Positions 11,801-24,399 are shown, counted from the stretch's first letter. The stretch: DNA of 64,000 bases from Echinococcus granulosus (GCF_000524195.1 NW_020170425.1:510163-574162); one strand, 5' to 3'. Program-made: numbers and translations. The notes: generated by a model not told the origin, from the sequence alone.

Positions 11801-14800
11801 ACTTGGCTCTTTCCTCCAGAATCGAATGTGGTTGTAAACGTTACCATTCACGAACCCGTAGGACACCAAGTGGCTCTATTACGAGCCAGTGACCCTGATC
11901 TCGGTGAGAATGGCCAAATAATGTTCAAAATTATCCACGTATCCGTGCTATCCAACACAGCGGCAACCAGTGATTCACGAAATGACAGCCAAACAGAGAT
12001 CGAGTTAGTTAAACCGGAGATGTTTGAACTGGACCCTTCCACCGGAGCTCTCTATATTGCGCGTCCACTTCGAGCCTCTGACATGGGTCTTGTCAAACTG
12101 CTCATCGAGGCGAGTGATATGGGCAAACCGAATAAGTCTAGCCACCGCACAATCCTTTTCAATATCATGGACTTCCAGCGTCCCAAATACACAGACCCCA
12201 GTAGCAACCGAATCGGTGCTCCCTTCACCTCTGGAGGCTCGGGCTTCCAGCACCACGACCTCGTAGTGATTGTTGTAATGGTGGCTGTTGCAATTGTCAT
12301 CTCACTCTTCCTCATTGTCGCAATGCTCTTTCTCCGATGTCCGGTTTGCCTCTTCCACGATCGACCCATGAACAGTTACAACAACGTGGCACGGACCACT
12401 GTCGGGTTACCATCCAGCCACATGGGTGCCCATCAAGAAGCCTACCTGCCAGAGGTGTTCAGGGACTCACATGCAATTGGCACCCTAAGCGGAAAAGACG
12501 GCTCGCTGGTGAGTGGAGAAGAGACCCTTTTTTATCCTACGGACAGAGACAAAATTATCCCTTCAAGAGGCTCCGTATCGGGCAAAAATATACTCACTAT
12601 CGACTATGATGGGGCTCTTCAAGATGAAACTCTAGCACAATACCAACAAAGCAGACAATTTTTCATTCTGGCCAAGCCTGACAGAGGCTACGCAGTGAGC
12701 ATGGACGGAACACCAATCGAACTCTCCACTCTGGGTAAATATGGTCGCATAATCTTAAGTTTTACTTTAGTTAGGTCCCCGCATCCGGTTAGTAAGCGAA
12801 ATTGTTATGCTAATGGATAAACCGATTTATAATTTAGTCCTATAAATAGTACGATAAATCAGTCTTGAATATTACTTTCCCCAAATCTAGCAAATTGTGG
12901 AAATTTTTAAGTACAAAAATCAAAAAATACTTTGTAAAAGTAAAACAGGCACCGAAGGTCACAGCATCTTAACACTGTTAAATGTTGAAATCAGATATGC
13001 ATTTGGAAGTGGAGGTATCCATTTAACATCTTAAATGACTTGCGGCACCCATGTATAAATATATCAAAATACAACGTTTCAGCAAACTAAAAATCAGGTT
13101 TGTCGAATTTTTTCTGGCTGATCTAAATCACGCATTGATTTTACAATGAATTTTAACTAGTGCAAAACCTGGATGGCGATTTGATAAAATTTCCACTCCT
13201 TTTCAATTGGAGAGTGCTTTGATAGAAAGAGATCAGGTTTCAGAAATATCGGTATCGTACTGTAAAAATACAGTGAAAAATATGCCTATTCTTAACTTGT
13301 TTTCTAGTCTTGTATTTACCATAGCCACAAACTGACAAAATTCCCACTGTTAGTGATAATTTATGCTTTAATGTTATCACCGATTTAAGTGTATTTCTTA
13401 AGCCCATGTGTAAGTGAGGCAAAGGAATAATTATGGCCATTTAGCTCATTAATCATGCCAGATAACCCACTGTCTAATTAGGATGTTTAAAACGAAGGCG
13501 TAGCGGCGCTCACTGTGTTCGGATGGCAAAAAGGCGTGAGTTTTGTGGCCGTAGCACCTGACGTTAAAATATGTCTTCTTTTCAAACGCATACGCGGGGT
13601 TTATGGTTGCTTGGCCGGCATCTACACATTCCACTCGACTCTACGGCCGGAATCACTTACCCTTAAAGATTTGGACCGACTTTGACCGTGGCCACTGTGG
13701 CGTTTTAATACGCTTTTGCTTTTATTATTTATTTCAGATAAGAGCTTTGACTTTAAAATTGGTATGGTATATGTTATTTGCACAACCAGATTCGGCGGGC
13801 TAATGTATCAGTCTCTGCATGTATCTTACAGATGACGTTAAACACGAATTTAGGTCCGAAAAAGGCTGACCTAGAAATAAAAGCAGAAGTTGTCTTATGC
13901 AATAAGTCTTTCAAACGCAGAAAATTAGTGTGGTGGAACACAACAAATGAAGTTGGAAGAAACAATAAAACCCATAGTTAACAGCTGCACAGTTTTAAAT
14001 TGACAATGTTGCGGGTAAAACCCCTCATCAAAACAAAAGCAATCTCGTAATATCCAAATAGCCAATTTGCTGTATGGCAAGCGAATAAATGGACAATAGA
14101 ATCAAGGAAACTCAGTGATATAGACAATTCAAACTTCTAATTAATATTTCCACAGACGTATTATCGTCGTAAACTCAAAATAAAATCAGGGGGAATAATG
14201 GAAGTTCCATTAAGTCGATTGTCATTAATGTGAAAAGTTGGACTTCCAAAAGGTTTTAATGTACCTAATCCTAACTTCGAATGGTCTTTAGTAGAAATGT
14301 TGTTCTCACAATTATTCTAAAATGCATCACTCTGGTTAAGATGAGATTGTAAGAACTCCTGTCCGAGGGCGAATATTTTTCCAACGATAATGATCATGCT
14401 AAGTTCATGGGATACACGCAAACGATGACTTTTGTACTTATTTGCCGCTTAGAAAATGCCAATGTGCCTCAGCACCACCACCAACAGCAGCAAAGCCAAC
14501 AACAGACCTCGGAGGAGCAGGATATTAGGACCTCGCAGAGTGCCTCTTGCCTCTCTACTCAGCTCACCACTACGCCTAACGGATATCACAGCGAAAGCGA
14601 CCTCGAAGAGGAGCCTCTCAGTACTGTAAGTTACTGCACTCGGACCAATCTTAACCTACTGCTAAGCCTTTAACAAAGTTTATTTCAATCAGTAAAAGCA
14701 GTTGGTTGACATTGGCAATCATAAAATTTAGACATTTGTTTAGTTTTATCAATGAAGCAAAGCATTATTTGCTGGCTCATCTTTGATTAAAACATTTGTG

Positions 14801-17800
14801 TAGAGATTTTAATTTGTTTGTATAAAATCAGTCGAATGTCACGTTGATGCCTTTGAAAGCACTAAGTTTGCTTTAAAATGTAGGCACAGAAGGTGCAGCA
14901 GAAATAAGCAGTGGTATCAGTATAGTATAGAGATAAACCAATGTGACCTTTTCCGAAAATGTACGTGATGCTGGAAATACTATTTTTAACCGTGCACGTC
15001 TGTTTGTTAAAACCCCAGTGACTTTTTGAAAGCACTGACCTCCGTGGTATGGCCACCGCTAACACACCTCTGAGGTGCCATTTGACCTTTTTGATTCATC
15101 CAAAAGAAAGTTGACTTTGGTGTTGACAAGCCTACTGGAAGACGCCTTTGGTGCAGTACTAAGCAATGACCATCTTTTATACCTTTGATTAACATGTTGG
15201 TATTTAGATTGTTTCATATATCTATCACTTGTTAAGCCACGTAAACATTCATACGATGACAGTGGCCAGTTGCTGTACGATTAACGCCGAATGAATCTAA
15301 ATTTTTTAAAGCCAGTAGACTTATTCATTGAGTAAACCACTTTGTTTTTCGTCCTCAAAGACAATGGCAATAAATTCCAATTAGGTGTGGAGAAATGTGC
15401 CGCACCCGCGAGCACGCAAAATGGAATATTCAAAATCACGCATATATTTTCACCATCAAGTTTTTGTTACAGACACCTAGTAAATTTTCATTCAAAGCGG
15501 TGTTTTCGCATATACTATAATTTATGGTTTATCCAAAAATTTAGCTCACTAGTTGCGGTTATTTATTGTTCTTCCCAAATCTCCAAATACACCCTTGCAT
15601 TAACAATTTTAGCAGAGAAATAGACCGTTGAATCAAAGGTGGGATGTGCTTATGCCATCGTTACTTAAACAATCCATTTGTTTTTGAGTGTGCTTTTTAG
15701 TTTGACTAGTCAGTCTTGCCTTGCATTAAATCAAAATTTAATTAGAATGTTTTGCAATGATAAAACATCTTAATTTACTTTTTGTCCACCTCCTTTATGA
15801 TGGCAAGAGCTGCGTAACCTTTCAGGAGATAAGAGGTGAATCGCTTAGAAGCAAACACGGCGGTTATGCTTGTTAGCGTTTTCTAGCGTATTATTGCTTT
15901 AAAAAAATTAAAAAATAGGCTGCATGCACTAACTTTTTTGCAAAACAAATATTTAAAATTAATAAAATCAGAACTTAAGCAAAAGCATGACCAAGTAAAT
16001 AATTAAATTTGAAAGGACAGTGTTTATTCTCACTTATACGTGATTTGGTGTATGTGCATATGAATAAGTAATTTCCCGCATGTTTCAGAAGAAAAGTACC
16101 TGGCGGACGAGGAAGGGTTCCACAGGGGTTGAACGTGCTGGCAGGACAAAGGCCACTACATGTGAGTGTGGCAAAGTACCTTTTTTGATGTTTTTGGATA
16201 TTTTTGTACGAGCTTCACTTGCCATTGTCATTCTTTCATCTGTACTACATTCCTTTTATAAACAGAAACTGAAAGGCATAAACTTAGGGGCTAATTTCTA
16301 CCTAGACTGGTGGTAAAAAGACAGCAACGAACAGTCCACTTACAATTTACAAATATTTAGGGCACTTTTACTTCTCAGGTATTTTTTAAGAGATTTTATT
16401 TTTGTATTTCTTTGAATGATAGAGATGATTACTGAGTCCATCTATAACTATTTCCAATTAATTAAGCAGAATTGCATGGACTGTCGTGAGTTGAAAATTT
16501 TTACCTCTTATTTAACGAACTTGGGTGGGTGTATAATGGTTGGATTTTCAATCCAAACATTGATTCACCAAAACCCTATCTAGTTAGCAATGCAAATGCA
16601 GACATGCAGGTTGTTTTAACAAATCACCTTCATAGTTTGAAGAAAGTAAGAAGCCCAATAGCTAGCTTTACTCACAATATCAACTTGCTTTGGCTGGCTT
16701 CTGATGCTCTGTAAAGCAATTTGAGTAACAAGGTTACTGTTTGAATGTCCACCTTATAAATGGCTCAATGTGTGTTTGCTCAGCAAGATTAAGTCCTCCA
16801 CGTTTTGTATAAAAAGTAGCTGCGGAACAGGTGACCTACAGAGCTGGCGATGATTTTGACATCTTCTGTGTACTCCTGAGGAGAGCTTAAAATAGTAGGA
16901 TAAAGATTCGCTAGATAGTGGAAATTAATTGGTATGGAATCTTAAAATACAAGACTTTGAAGCACTGTTGGCCTCTCGTGTTCCGAGAATCACTAAATAT
17001 GTAACGTTTAACTTAAATTTTTATTCTTAGCCTATCAAAGGACTAACAAGTTTATAGGTATTTCTAGACCTATGCAAAAAAAGCAGAGATTTAAGTCTTA
17101 TGAATTTGATTCCAGCCAACAATTATAAGAAACATTTAGGTTCTTGCAATGACAAGATGAGCTCTGCTTATATTTTATTCATTTTAAATTAATGACAGTA
17201 AGTAAAAATAAGAGGTCAGGCGTCCACGTTGTCGTCTCCTGTTCCTGTGTAAAGCGCAAAACTATTTAAAAAGCAGCCATTTTTGCATTTTGTATTACTA
17301 AAGACCTATGATGTTTCAAATGACTGAGCAAGTACCGTTCAAGTACCATCAATGTTCATGCGTAACACATAGCTACTATCAGTAATATATCTGCACAATA
17401 TTTTTGTACCAGACAACTTCTAATGCCTTTGGCAACTACCAATTAATGTGGACTACCACCTAGCAATCGCTTTAGTGAAACTTTTCTCAAAATTGGTAAT
17501 ATCTCTAGCCAAAAACAACAACATGAGTTTTTAAGGATCCACTTTGGTGACTTATGTTCGATTTATTCGCTAACAGTTTTATTTAGAGACTATTAGCGAT
17601 TTCCTTTAGGACGTATATTTCACAGATAAGGATGGTTTCGTCTGACTTTAGTGGGAAGAACTACCAGTTCACCTCGAAAAGTCTTCAAAGAGGAGAACCC
17701 CTATCCACAAGGTGGGGCACAGGAGACCCTACGTCTTCTGACCACCACCTCGCCGACAACACCGGGAAGTGGTGCAGCCCCATCGGAGACAGTCAAAAAC

Positions 17801-18226
17801 AAGCAATGCTACACGATGTTGGTCAACACCCCTAGCACAACGCCCACAAAGGTGACCGCAGAGCAGCTACGCTATGTGCAGATCCACAATACCCCCACCC
17901 ACCTCGGTAAGAGTACACGCAGTAACGGAGGGAGTGGTGGTGTTGGTGGTGGGAGCAAGAAGTCAGCGCCCACTGTCAGCTGGCGCATGGAACCGCAAGA
18001 GCTACACACCTATTCACCTGAGAATGAGACCGGGCAGACTGCACTTACTGGCCAGAGGACTTTCGTTGACCTTGAGAATGGCTACGCATGCCTCGGGAAG
18101 GGAGCAGAGACCAACGTCATGCCGCCCTACGACCAGTTGGTGCACCGCCTTCGCGACGTAGACGTCAACAGAGACGAGGTTACTAGCGGTGGCTCCTTCT
18201 CCGAATTCTCCAATAGTGTGATATAA
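613..18226 (+). CDS. protocadherin, seven cadherin repeats, single-pass membrane receptor (six exons)
   Basis: Calcium-dependent homophilic adhesion receptor of the plasma membrane (family knowledge). Exons 613-2856, 10072-10248, 11762-12734, 14453-14625, 16088-16160 and 17652-18226 join in frame to about 1404 residues. A signal peptide covers residues 1-31. Repeat ends are marked by Ca-binding motifs: DINDNAP (155), DINDHAP (329), NLNDHAP (455), DKNDNKP (594), DENDCAP (705) and DINDNAP (814). Repeat 7 lacks the motif, as expected next to the membrane. A transmembrane helix lies at about 974-1000, followed by a cytoplasmic tail of about 400 residues ending SNSVI. Repeat 1 has the protocadherin-type cysteine loop after IDREE. 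Seven repeats and a mostly single-exon ectodomain recall delta-1 protocadherins, but I saw no vertebrate CM1-CM3 tail motifs, so orthology is open. The first in-frame ATG is 613; a second at 640 also gives a good signal peptide. Confidence 0.93.
2857..10071 (+). other. protocadherin intron 1 (7.2 kb)
   Basis: AT-rich sequence bounded by GT at 2857 and AG at 10070-10071. No nested gene is convincing. The longest internal open frames (4497-4748, 83 codons; 5999-6214, 71 codons) lack recognisable domains. A 21-nt element at 9102-9122 recurs in intron 2. Confidence 0.75.
9102..9122. repeat. 21-nt element shared by introns 1 and 2 (copy 1)
   Basis: GAGTGGTTATTCTCACGATTT. It matches 11511-11531 at 20 of 21 positions (C versus T at position 14), in the same orientation. 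The flanks are not obviously alike. Confidence 0.7.
10072..10248 (+). CDS. protocadherin exon 2: core of cadherin repeat 6
   Basis: 59 codons, phase 0 on both sides. It supplies the middle of repeat 6, including DREXT-type and AVDSGKP motifs typical of cadherin repeats. The acceptor is TTCTATTGTCAG at 10060-10071 and the donor is CAG|GTCGGT at 10249. Joined to exons 1 and 3 it completes a repeat of normal length. Confidence 0.9.
10249..11761 (+). other. protocadherin intron 2 (1.5 kb)
   Basis: AT-rich non-coding sequence with GT-AG ends. A 21-nt element at 11511-11531 matches 9102-9122 in intron 1 at 20 of 21 positions. Nothing else is evident. Confidence 0.75.
11511..11531. repeat. 21-nt element shared by introns 1 and 2 (copy 2)
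   Basis: GAGTGGTTATTCTTACGATTT, the second copy of the element at 9102-9122. It may be a remnant of a dispersed repeat or a shared intronic signal. Confidence 0.7.
11762..12734 (+). CDS. protocadherin exon 3: end of repeat 6, repeat 7, transmembrane helix, proximal tail
   Basis: Begins VQVHLGDINDNAPTW, the calcium linker closing repeat 6. Repeat 7 (RASDPDLGENG, ELDPSTGALY) follows and ends without a DxNDN motif. A Gly/Ser linker leads to a hydrophobic helix of about 26 residues (12260 to about 12340), then RCPVC, where the cysteines next to the membrane could be palmitoylated. The proximal tail is rich in Ser, Gly and Tyr. The donor CTGG|GTAAAT at 12735 leaves phase 1, which exon 4 satisfies. 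Confidence 0.92.
12735..14452 (+). other. protocadherin intron 3 (1.7 kb) with a GC-richer core
   Basis: The intron has GT-AG ends. Most is AT-rich, but about 13495-13715 is markedly richer in G+C and CpG than its surroundings, with short open frames on both strands and no recognisable product. This core may be regulatory. Confidence 0.6.
14453..14625 (+). CDS. protocadherin exon 4: His/Gln-rich cytoplasmic segment
   Basis: 173 nt, entering in phase 1 and leaving in phase 0. It encodes a low-complexity stretch (PQHHHQQQQSQQQ) followed by Ser-rich and acidic sequence (SESDLEEEPLST). The acceptor TTTGCCGCTTAG precedes it, and a consensus donor ACT|GTAAGT follows at 14626. The first codon, split with exon 3, becomes GAA, so the frame is continuous. 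The segment is probably a disordered part of the cytoplasmic tail. Confidence 0.8.
14626..16087 (+). other. protocadherin intron 4
   Basis: AT-rich sequence starting with a consensus donor and ending CATGTTTCAG. I see no gene, RNA or repeat in it. Confidence 0.6.
16088..16160 (+). CDS. protocadherin exon 5 (predicted 73-nt exon)
   Basis: Inferred from the reading frame. Exon 4 ends in phase 0, whereas the long last-exon frame needs phase 1 from its acceptor at 17650-17651. This stretch, between ATGTTTCAG and CAT|GTGAGT, has 73 nt and supplies the shift. It encodes a basic peptide beginning KKSTWRTRKGS. Because its length is not a multiple of three, skipping it would change the tail frame. 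It could be an alternative exon or a wrong choice among nearby candidates. Confidence 0.5.
16161..17651 (+). other. protocadherin intron 5
   Basis: AT-rich and non-coding. It ends with two usable acceptors, TTTCACAG at 17625 and GACTTTAG at 17651, which lead into different reading frames of the last exon. Confidence 0.5.
17652..18226 (+). CDS. protocadherin exon 6: distal cytoplasmic tail and stop
   Basis: This frame of about 190 codons is the terminal coding exon. It is Ser/Thr/Pro-rich (TTTSPTTPGSG), contains a Gly-rich linker (GGSGGVGGGSKK), and then has a compact, likely conserved end: VDLENGYACLGKG, MPPYDQLVHRLRDVDVN and a final SFSEFSNSVI followed by TAA at 18224-18226. The last residues S-V-I fit a class I PDZ ligand, implying a link to submembrane scaffolds. 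The acceptor at 17651 is preferred because an upstream in-frame TAA at 17627-17629 rules out the stronger-looking site at 17625 for this frame. Confidence 0.78.
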
Positions 18227-20100
18227 GTATACTCTCTTCTCTCTCCCTCCTTCCACCTCACTCATTCACTAACCCCTCTTCCTTTGGCTAATCATTTACC
18301 CTTTTGTACAGACATGGCTCGAGTATTGTAGATGGCAATGCAGAGAACTACTTTTTCTCTCTTTCTTTTATATGATTCTGTCAAAACCGCAGTAGCCAAG
18401 TTTTTTCCAAATTACTTTTTAATCATGTAAGGTAATGTATTACCAAAATTAATGGAAAACATGTAATATCGGAAGACATGGTTTATCTTACTTAGAAAAT
18501 GCTATTTGCTTCTAGAGAAGAATGATGGTAGGTTAGTTTACATCTAATTTGGTAAATAGGAGCAACTTGGCCCATTTTAGTTGGCAAAACCTAGATGTAA
18601 TAACTATTCGAGTATGAATTAGAGAAAATAATTTGGTTTTTTGCTTCAACAATATTATGCATTTTGCATGGATAAGTTTTCCCCGTGCAAGTAGCAAAAG
18701 ATGATGGAAATGACTTATTTTTAACTTAGGAATATCTCATCTACATATTCTACAAAAATGCCATCCGACAAAAATATGACTGTTGTGGCTGAGTGATTTT
18801 TCGCTAAATAGGTACTTGCCTCCTCGACGCGTATAACTGATATTTACAGAAGGATTCTCCTCGTGAAGGTGCAATTAAAAAAGCGCTCTAATGCAGTGTG
18901 TGATACTGATCAACCAGGTTTATATACTGAGTCTGGATCCACCATTTACACATGTTATTGACAACAAACGTGAAATATGTTTGTGCCCATTTCCAATTTG
19001 TGCGAATAGGTGGAGGCATTTAGTCATACTGCAAAGTTCATAGCTAGCGTTCCTTTCTCAAGCGTGAAGCTCCATTAAGCGCGAACTATTAAAGAAGCTG
19101 TAACTTACCGGTTTCATCGCTAGCATAACTACAACGCACTGTCTTCTAATTATAAGGTGAGGGAAGTCTTTGTAGTTCCAGCCGCTCTGCTAGACCAGCA
19201 TGCCTCGCGTTGAGTCATTGTATAGTACATTGTTAAAATATCTTACCACATTGTGGGAGAATTAATTTCCAGTTAATGTAAAGAAAGATGAATCGATAAG
19301 CGGGTTATTTACTGGCATCATCTATGTGTTTTAGGAAGCAGACTACTCTGCTGATGCTAAAAAATTCCTCTGAAGTACATCATGATACATTACAAACCTA
19401 TGCTCACTAAAGCATGCACCTAAAACCTTTTGGGGTTTTTCAAAAAGATATCCGCCTTCAATTATTTAGTCATTAAGCCTGCAAGTCCTTTCCAACTCTT
19501 GCAAAATTATCGCTAAACAAAAGTAGAATTTAGTTAAATTCAGCTGTCACTATTTGAAAGTAGAACAGATTTTTTACTGCCATTCATCTTGTTGCTTTAA
19601 AGATGAGCCTGGGGTTGTAGTTTCTTTTTTGGCAAATATAGGTGTCAAAATTTTTATGTCTTTTGAAAGTTACTTAATATTTCTTCAAAGGTTAAATTAC
19701 AAAACCCATTCCTTGTTTTGAAAGGTCATAAATAATTTAAAGCTGTAGTGGGAGGCTAAGTAAATTGTTTTAAGGCAACCCATGTGGTTATTTTCAAAAG
19801 ATTTCATTCATTTCTACAATTTAATCTGCTTTTACAATACCCTCACTTAATCACCACCAACCGCCAATACCTGGGGAACTTCCCAAATGTCTCTCTTTCA
19901 AACCCGGTGTAACAAGTACTGGTCGAATTTCCAAGAATTCAACGCAAATCCTTTTCACTACAACATTTTACAATTTCGTAGACAAATTTTTCGATAGATT
20001 ATTTAGAAGAAAATCTGAAAGTCAACACTGGTATTAGGAGTCTCTATGATTCCTCACATTAGCATAATAAAAAATGCTCATAAATTTGGTATCTGCGTGA
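18227..20100 (+). other. probable protocadherin 3' UTR and flank
   Basis: Directly after the stop, 18231-18295 is almost pure pyrimidine (CTCTTCTCTCTCCCTCC type). AT-rich sequence follows. Possible poly(A) signals on this strand are the variant ATTAAA at 19088-19093 and the first AATAAA noticed, at 20066-20071. Neither is proven, and the true 3' end is unknown. Confidence 0.35.
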
Positions 20101-23100
20101 TTTGTATCCAAAATTGTCTATTCTTTGCATGTTGATGAAATACCTGATTATCCTGAAATATGGTGACACAAAAAGAAGACGCTAATATAACAGCTGGCCC
20201 TTTGGTCACCACATGTGTTCATCCTCAGATTTGGCGTTTTTCGTTTGCGCAAACCTGCAAATAATCTCCAAATTTGAAAATACAGATCACTAATTACACG
20301 TAGTTTTGCATAGAACATTGTTGGGCATCATTCAATTTCATAAGGTTAACATGTACTTTCAATTAAATGGCAGCAGGTGGCAGTGTATTGTCACCGGACC
20401 TTACCTGACACTTCTAAACGTGTAAAAAGTTCCAGTCCTATGAGGTTAGCTCATACAGGTAATAGCTTATATTTTTGAATTTACAATTGCACAAATCTAT
20501 TTGTCGTGCTTTTTAAGATTAATGGAATATGTTGATTAATGTGAGAAATTTATCTTATGTAGTTCATGGGGAAAGAGCATCTCTTCATTCTCAAAGCCAG
20601 TAGAAGACTAGGGACCCCTTGCATTTGTGCTTCTTTCAGTATTTTATTTTTTTGACAATTCCAGCACATTCTTTGGTAACTGAAATGAATTCAAATATAT
20701 TTAATGACTTTCAGTACATTATTCCCGAGTAGTAGGGCACTCAGAGCAAATAATCAAGTCTGAGAAACCCTTGATATAACCCGCACCTAATCGCATCAGA
20801 TGGAGCCATTTTGATTGGCATATATTTTTTGGTGTTACACTGGTACCATATAGGAGAAAAATCCCCAATTTTTATTACGCTTTTCAGTATTTTGCTGTAA
20901 AATGCATATCTCAAACGGCATGTGAGCATTAAAATATTATTTAAAGCAAACAGCATTCTATGCATGCAAATGTGGGAGGAACATGTTTTAAATGTTTTAT
21001 TGGAGTGATTCGGGTAATGCTTTTATCCCCACCTCAGCGGCTCTTCGTATACTTTCTAACAAATGTTTCTGGCCAGAAATCTCCCTTTTTGTATTTTCAA
21101 TAGAGTTCTTGATCAGTAACGGCGTAAACAAGGTACCAAAACCGTATGTTGGCGTTTCAGTCTAAGCATAATTGTTTTTAGGTATAATTCATCTTTCAAT
21201 CTTAATGTCAGATATTGTTTTACCCGACAAATTTACTAGTTTTTTAAAGTCACCTACCTGCAAAGGGGTAAAGTAAAGAGAATAATCATACTTTGATGCT
21301 GAATAAAGTCAAAAGAAATACATATATCTGAATGCTTTTCTCCTTTCTTCAAAACCGTAGCGGCGGTAACATCAACATATTCCCAAATTCGCCCTTCCAT
21401 GTCAACTTCACTACATCCGGCACTAAAGTTCCATGCATCTTCCTGCATTTTCCCTATGGAAAACTGAATGAATTTTCCCTAAAAGAATTTTATATAATGA
21501 TTATCTAGTTCTCTGATTTGACTAGCAGGGTAGGCAAGTGCTGATCTCTGATGCATTATCTCCTTTTCATCGTCTCTGTAACTTAATTTTCGTGTTTGTT
21601 GGAACACAATTGTTTGGATATGCTTAAGTATTTCATTTTTGATGTATCCTTTTAATATCCTTAGTTATAACTAATTTCTTATGGTTTCGGTAATCATGGG
21701 TCTGCTTCTTCGATTCGTTACCAAATACTACAAATTCGTGTTTTTTTGTCCTATGGTACATAAAATCCCATCTGAGGCTACAGTGGTAGGCTGGAATGTA
21801 GATTTTTCTGAGGATGTACTGAGAAAAATACCAGCTGAGTGTCTCTTTAATGTTTATGCTTTACAAAACTAAATCAAACTTCAAACAAAGAGGACTAAAG
21901 TTGTGTATTTGGACTACGCTCACACCTTTAAGTATTAATGTTTTGCAGGCATTTTGTTGTGTATACTGCCGTATGATGCTAGGAATTTGGTGAATGCACA
22001 AATTTAATCGGCAAAGATCTTACTTTATTTAACTTAAAAAATCCTTTGTTCCGCATCGTATCATTGGCAGTTACTTCTTCTGCATTTCCAACTAAAATTG
22101 CAGACCTACGAAGGAATAAGAAGATATGCTACATGTCTTTTGGGTCTCATTCAACATTTATGAAAGTCATAAACGTCAAAGAATAACTAGTTAATGTTGC
22201 TCAGTTGTCTTGGAACGTAAGGTGGCTAAAGTTCACAAATTACTAGCCCCTCAAAGAAAGATGCATCAAGTCACTTCTAAAATAATTTGCATTCGAGGAA
22301 AATTGGTAGGATGGGAAAATCGCAACAACTCCGTTAAGTTTCTACATGTGTGCTTCCAACATGTCCATCCGTCTCCTGTTTAATATCCATTTTGGACAAA
22401 CGGTGGTGTGGTATCACCACCTTCTATTGTATGAGGGGCAAACATACCTCACAAATTATTCTGCTATCCACTCATCTCACTGACATTACAATAACTGAAA
22501 TTACATCTTCGCGATTTATAACTTCAAGACTCGGTTTATGCGTGGATCTTTGAGAGTACTGTCGGAGATATATCATAAGGGTGGATTTAATATTGTATTG
22601 TCTCCAAGATTCCTCACCTGCAGCATATGTTTGTGTACTGATGGCATGTTTAGGGCAAAATATAAACAGTTATTTGAATAAAAACCTGCAACTAACCCAG
22701 ATCGGGTTTCATGGTGGCTCAGAACCATTAAGCGCCTCTTATTTTGTAAGGGAACGTTGTATACGACGAAACTAATGTCAAGTAAGGTAAAGCCAATTTA
22801 ATCACCGCCATAAGTACTTGCCATACAATCACAATTTATTGTAGACTTAATCATAATAAAGTTAATTGCACTTGCCTTTTGTAAAACATCCCACAATCCC
22901 TTATAAATGTTCCAAGCGGCATCCAAGTACCACGAATTTTCCGTGGATCTTACCATACACTGTAAACTAGCAGTTATTTCATTTCTGTAGCATGCATATT
23001 TCCACTGTTAAAGCTGTTACACTTCTTATCTAGCATGTGACAAAGGATTCAGCATATAAGTGACTAAGGGCCTGCTTAAGGAAGGTTTGATTTGACAGGC

Positions 23101-24399
23101 CTAGGGTATAATAAGCCTTGTCACTGCAATTCCGTTTGTGACACACCGAGATTTGCCTTCGTCCTCGGCTCAACCATAAAGTTCACCACAGAACGACGCA
23201 TTAACTCGGCCACCCGCAAAGGCGACCTCATCTATCCAAGGTCAGAGGAAATCTTATATTCCCTGAATTTGCAGTTCTCTCCAACTGTTCTCGTCGAGAG
23301 ACCTACTTTGAGAAAAGGGAATGTACCAACGTACTTCAAGGTCTACTCAAAGTACATTTGAGCAAATGATGAGAAGTTTAGTTTGTCAAAAAAATTAATG
23401 GTCCAAATAACAAGATTGTTTTAATGTGGGTTTTAAATTCAAACGTTCCTTAATGGAAGCTAGATACGGAAAAGTTGTCAAAACTACACGCAGCAGATAG
23501 AAAAAAACAAAAAAAGTATTAGTGGGAGAAATACGCTTAAATATTAGCATATGCAGCATGGTCAGTGAACTAATAAATCATGTAGGGACTACCCAAATTT
23601 TACCAAAAAGAATTAGGAAACAATTTTTGAAACAAAATAATCATACACAAAGCCACCAGTATCAACTGTTAGGAAGAAAATGTGGGCATACCTTTCAAAG
23701 CTACTTCTCTAGTAATTTTGCTCCACGTCATTGTCATACTTTCTTAAAACTGTTTTAGTGCCAAAAGAAAAGGTGTTAGGAGGATTCCCTTTGATCCAAG
23801 TGGTGAGGTCATGTAGAATCTTAATTACAAAGTAACACCTAGTGGATTACAAAAGGCAACGTTGGCTCCTAAAAGGTGTCATTATTCAAAATAACAGACT
23901 GGACGAAACCCAAATCCGCCTTTTAAAATGGATGAAATGGTTTATTTAAGATATTTGCATTAATATACAAAAAGGGATACATTATATTGTCAAATGTCAT
24001 TTACTAGACGCCGTTCTATATTTTCGTAAATTATGTTGTCCGTATGTTAATGTGAGCCATCTCTGGCAAAATCGAATGGTTTACTGTGGAAGATCTAAAC
24101 ATACAAACATACTAATGCATAAAAGAGGGGAGCTTTTAGTTGATTTTTGCATTCAACTCGCACGTTCTCTTCCCATTAGCTAGACTAGAGTAATTTTCTA
24201 AGTAGTGTCCCAATATTTGTACATTATATAGTGCAGCAATCACAAAATCAGATTAAAAGAGAGTATGTTTGGATTACAATGCCTTCAAATACGAAGATCT
24301 GATTTACAAAACAATTAATTTCTAAAAGTGGCAGGTTTAATGAAGAATAGGGGTTTAACTACTAGTTAACTAAAACTTATGTATTTTGTGAGGACCTAA

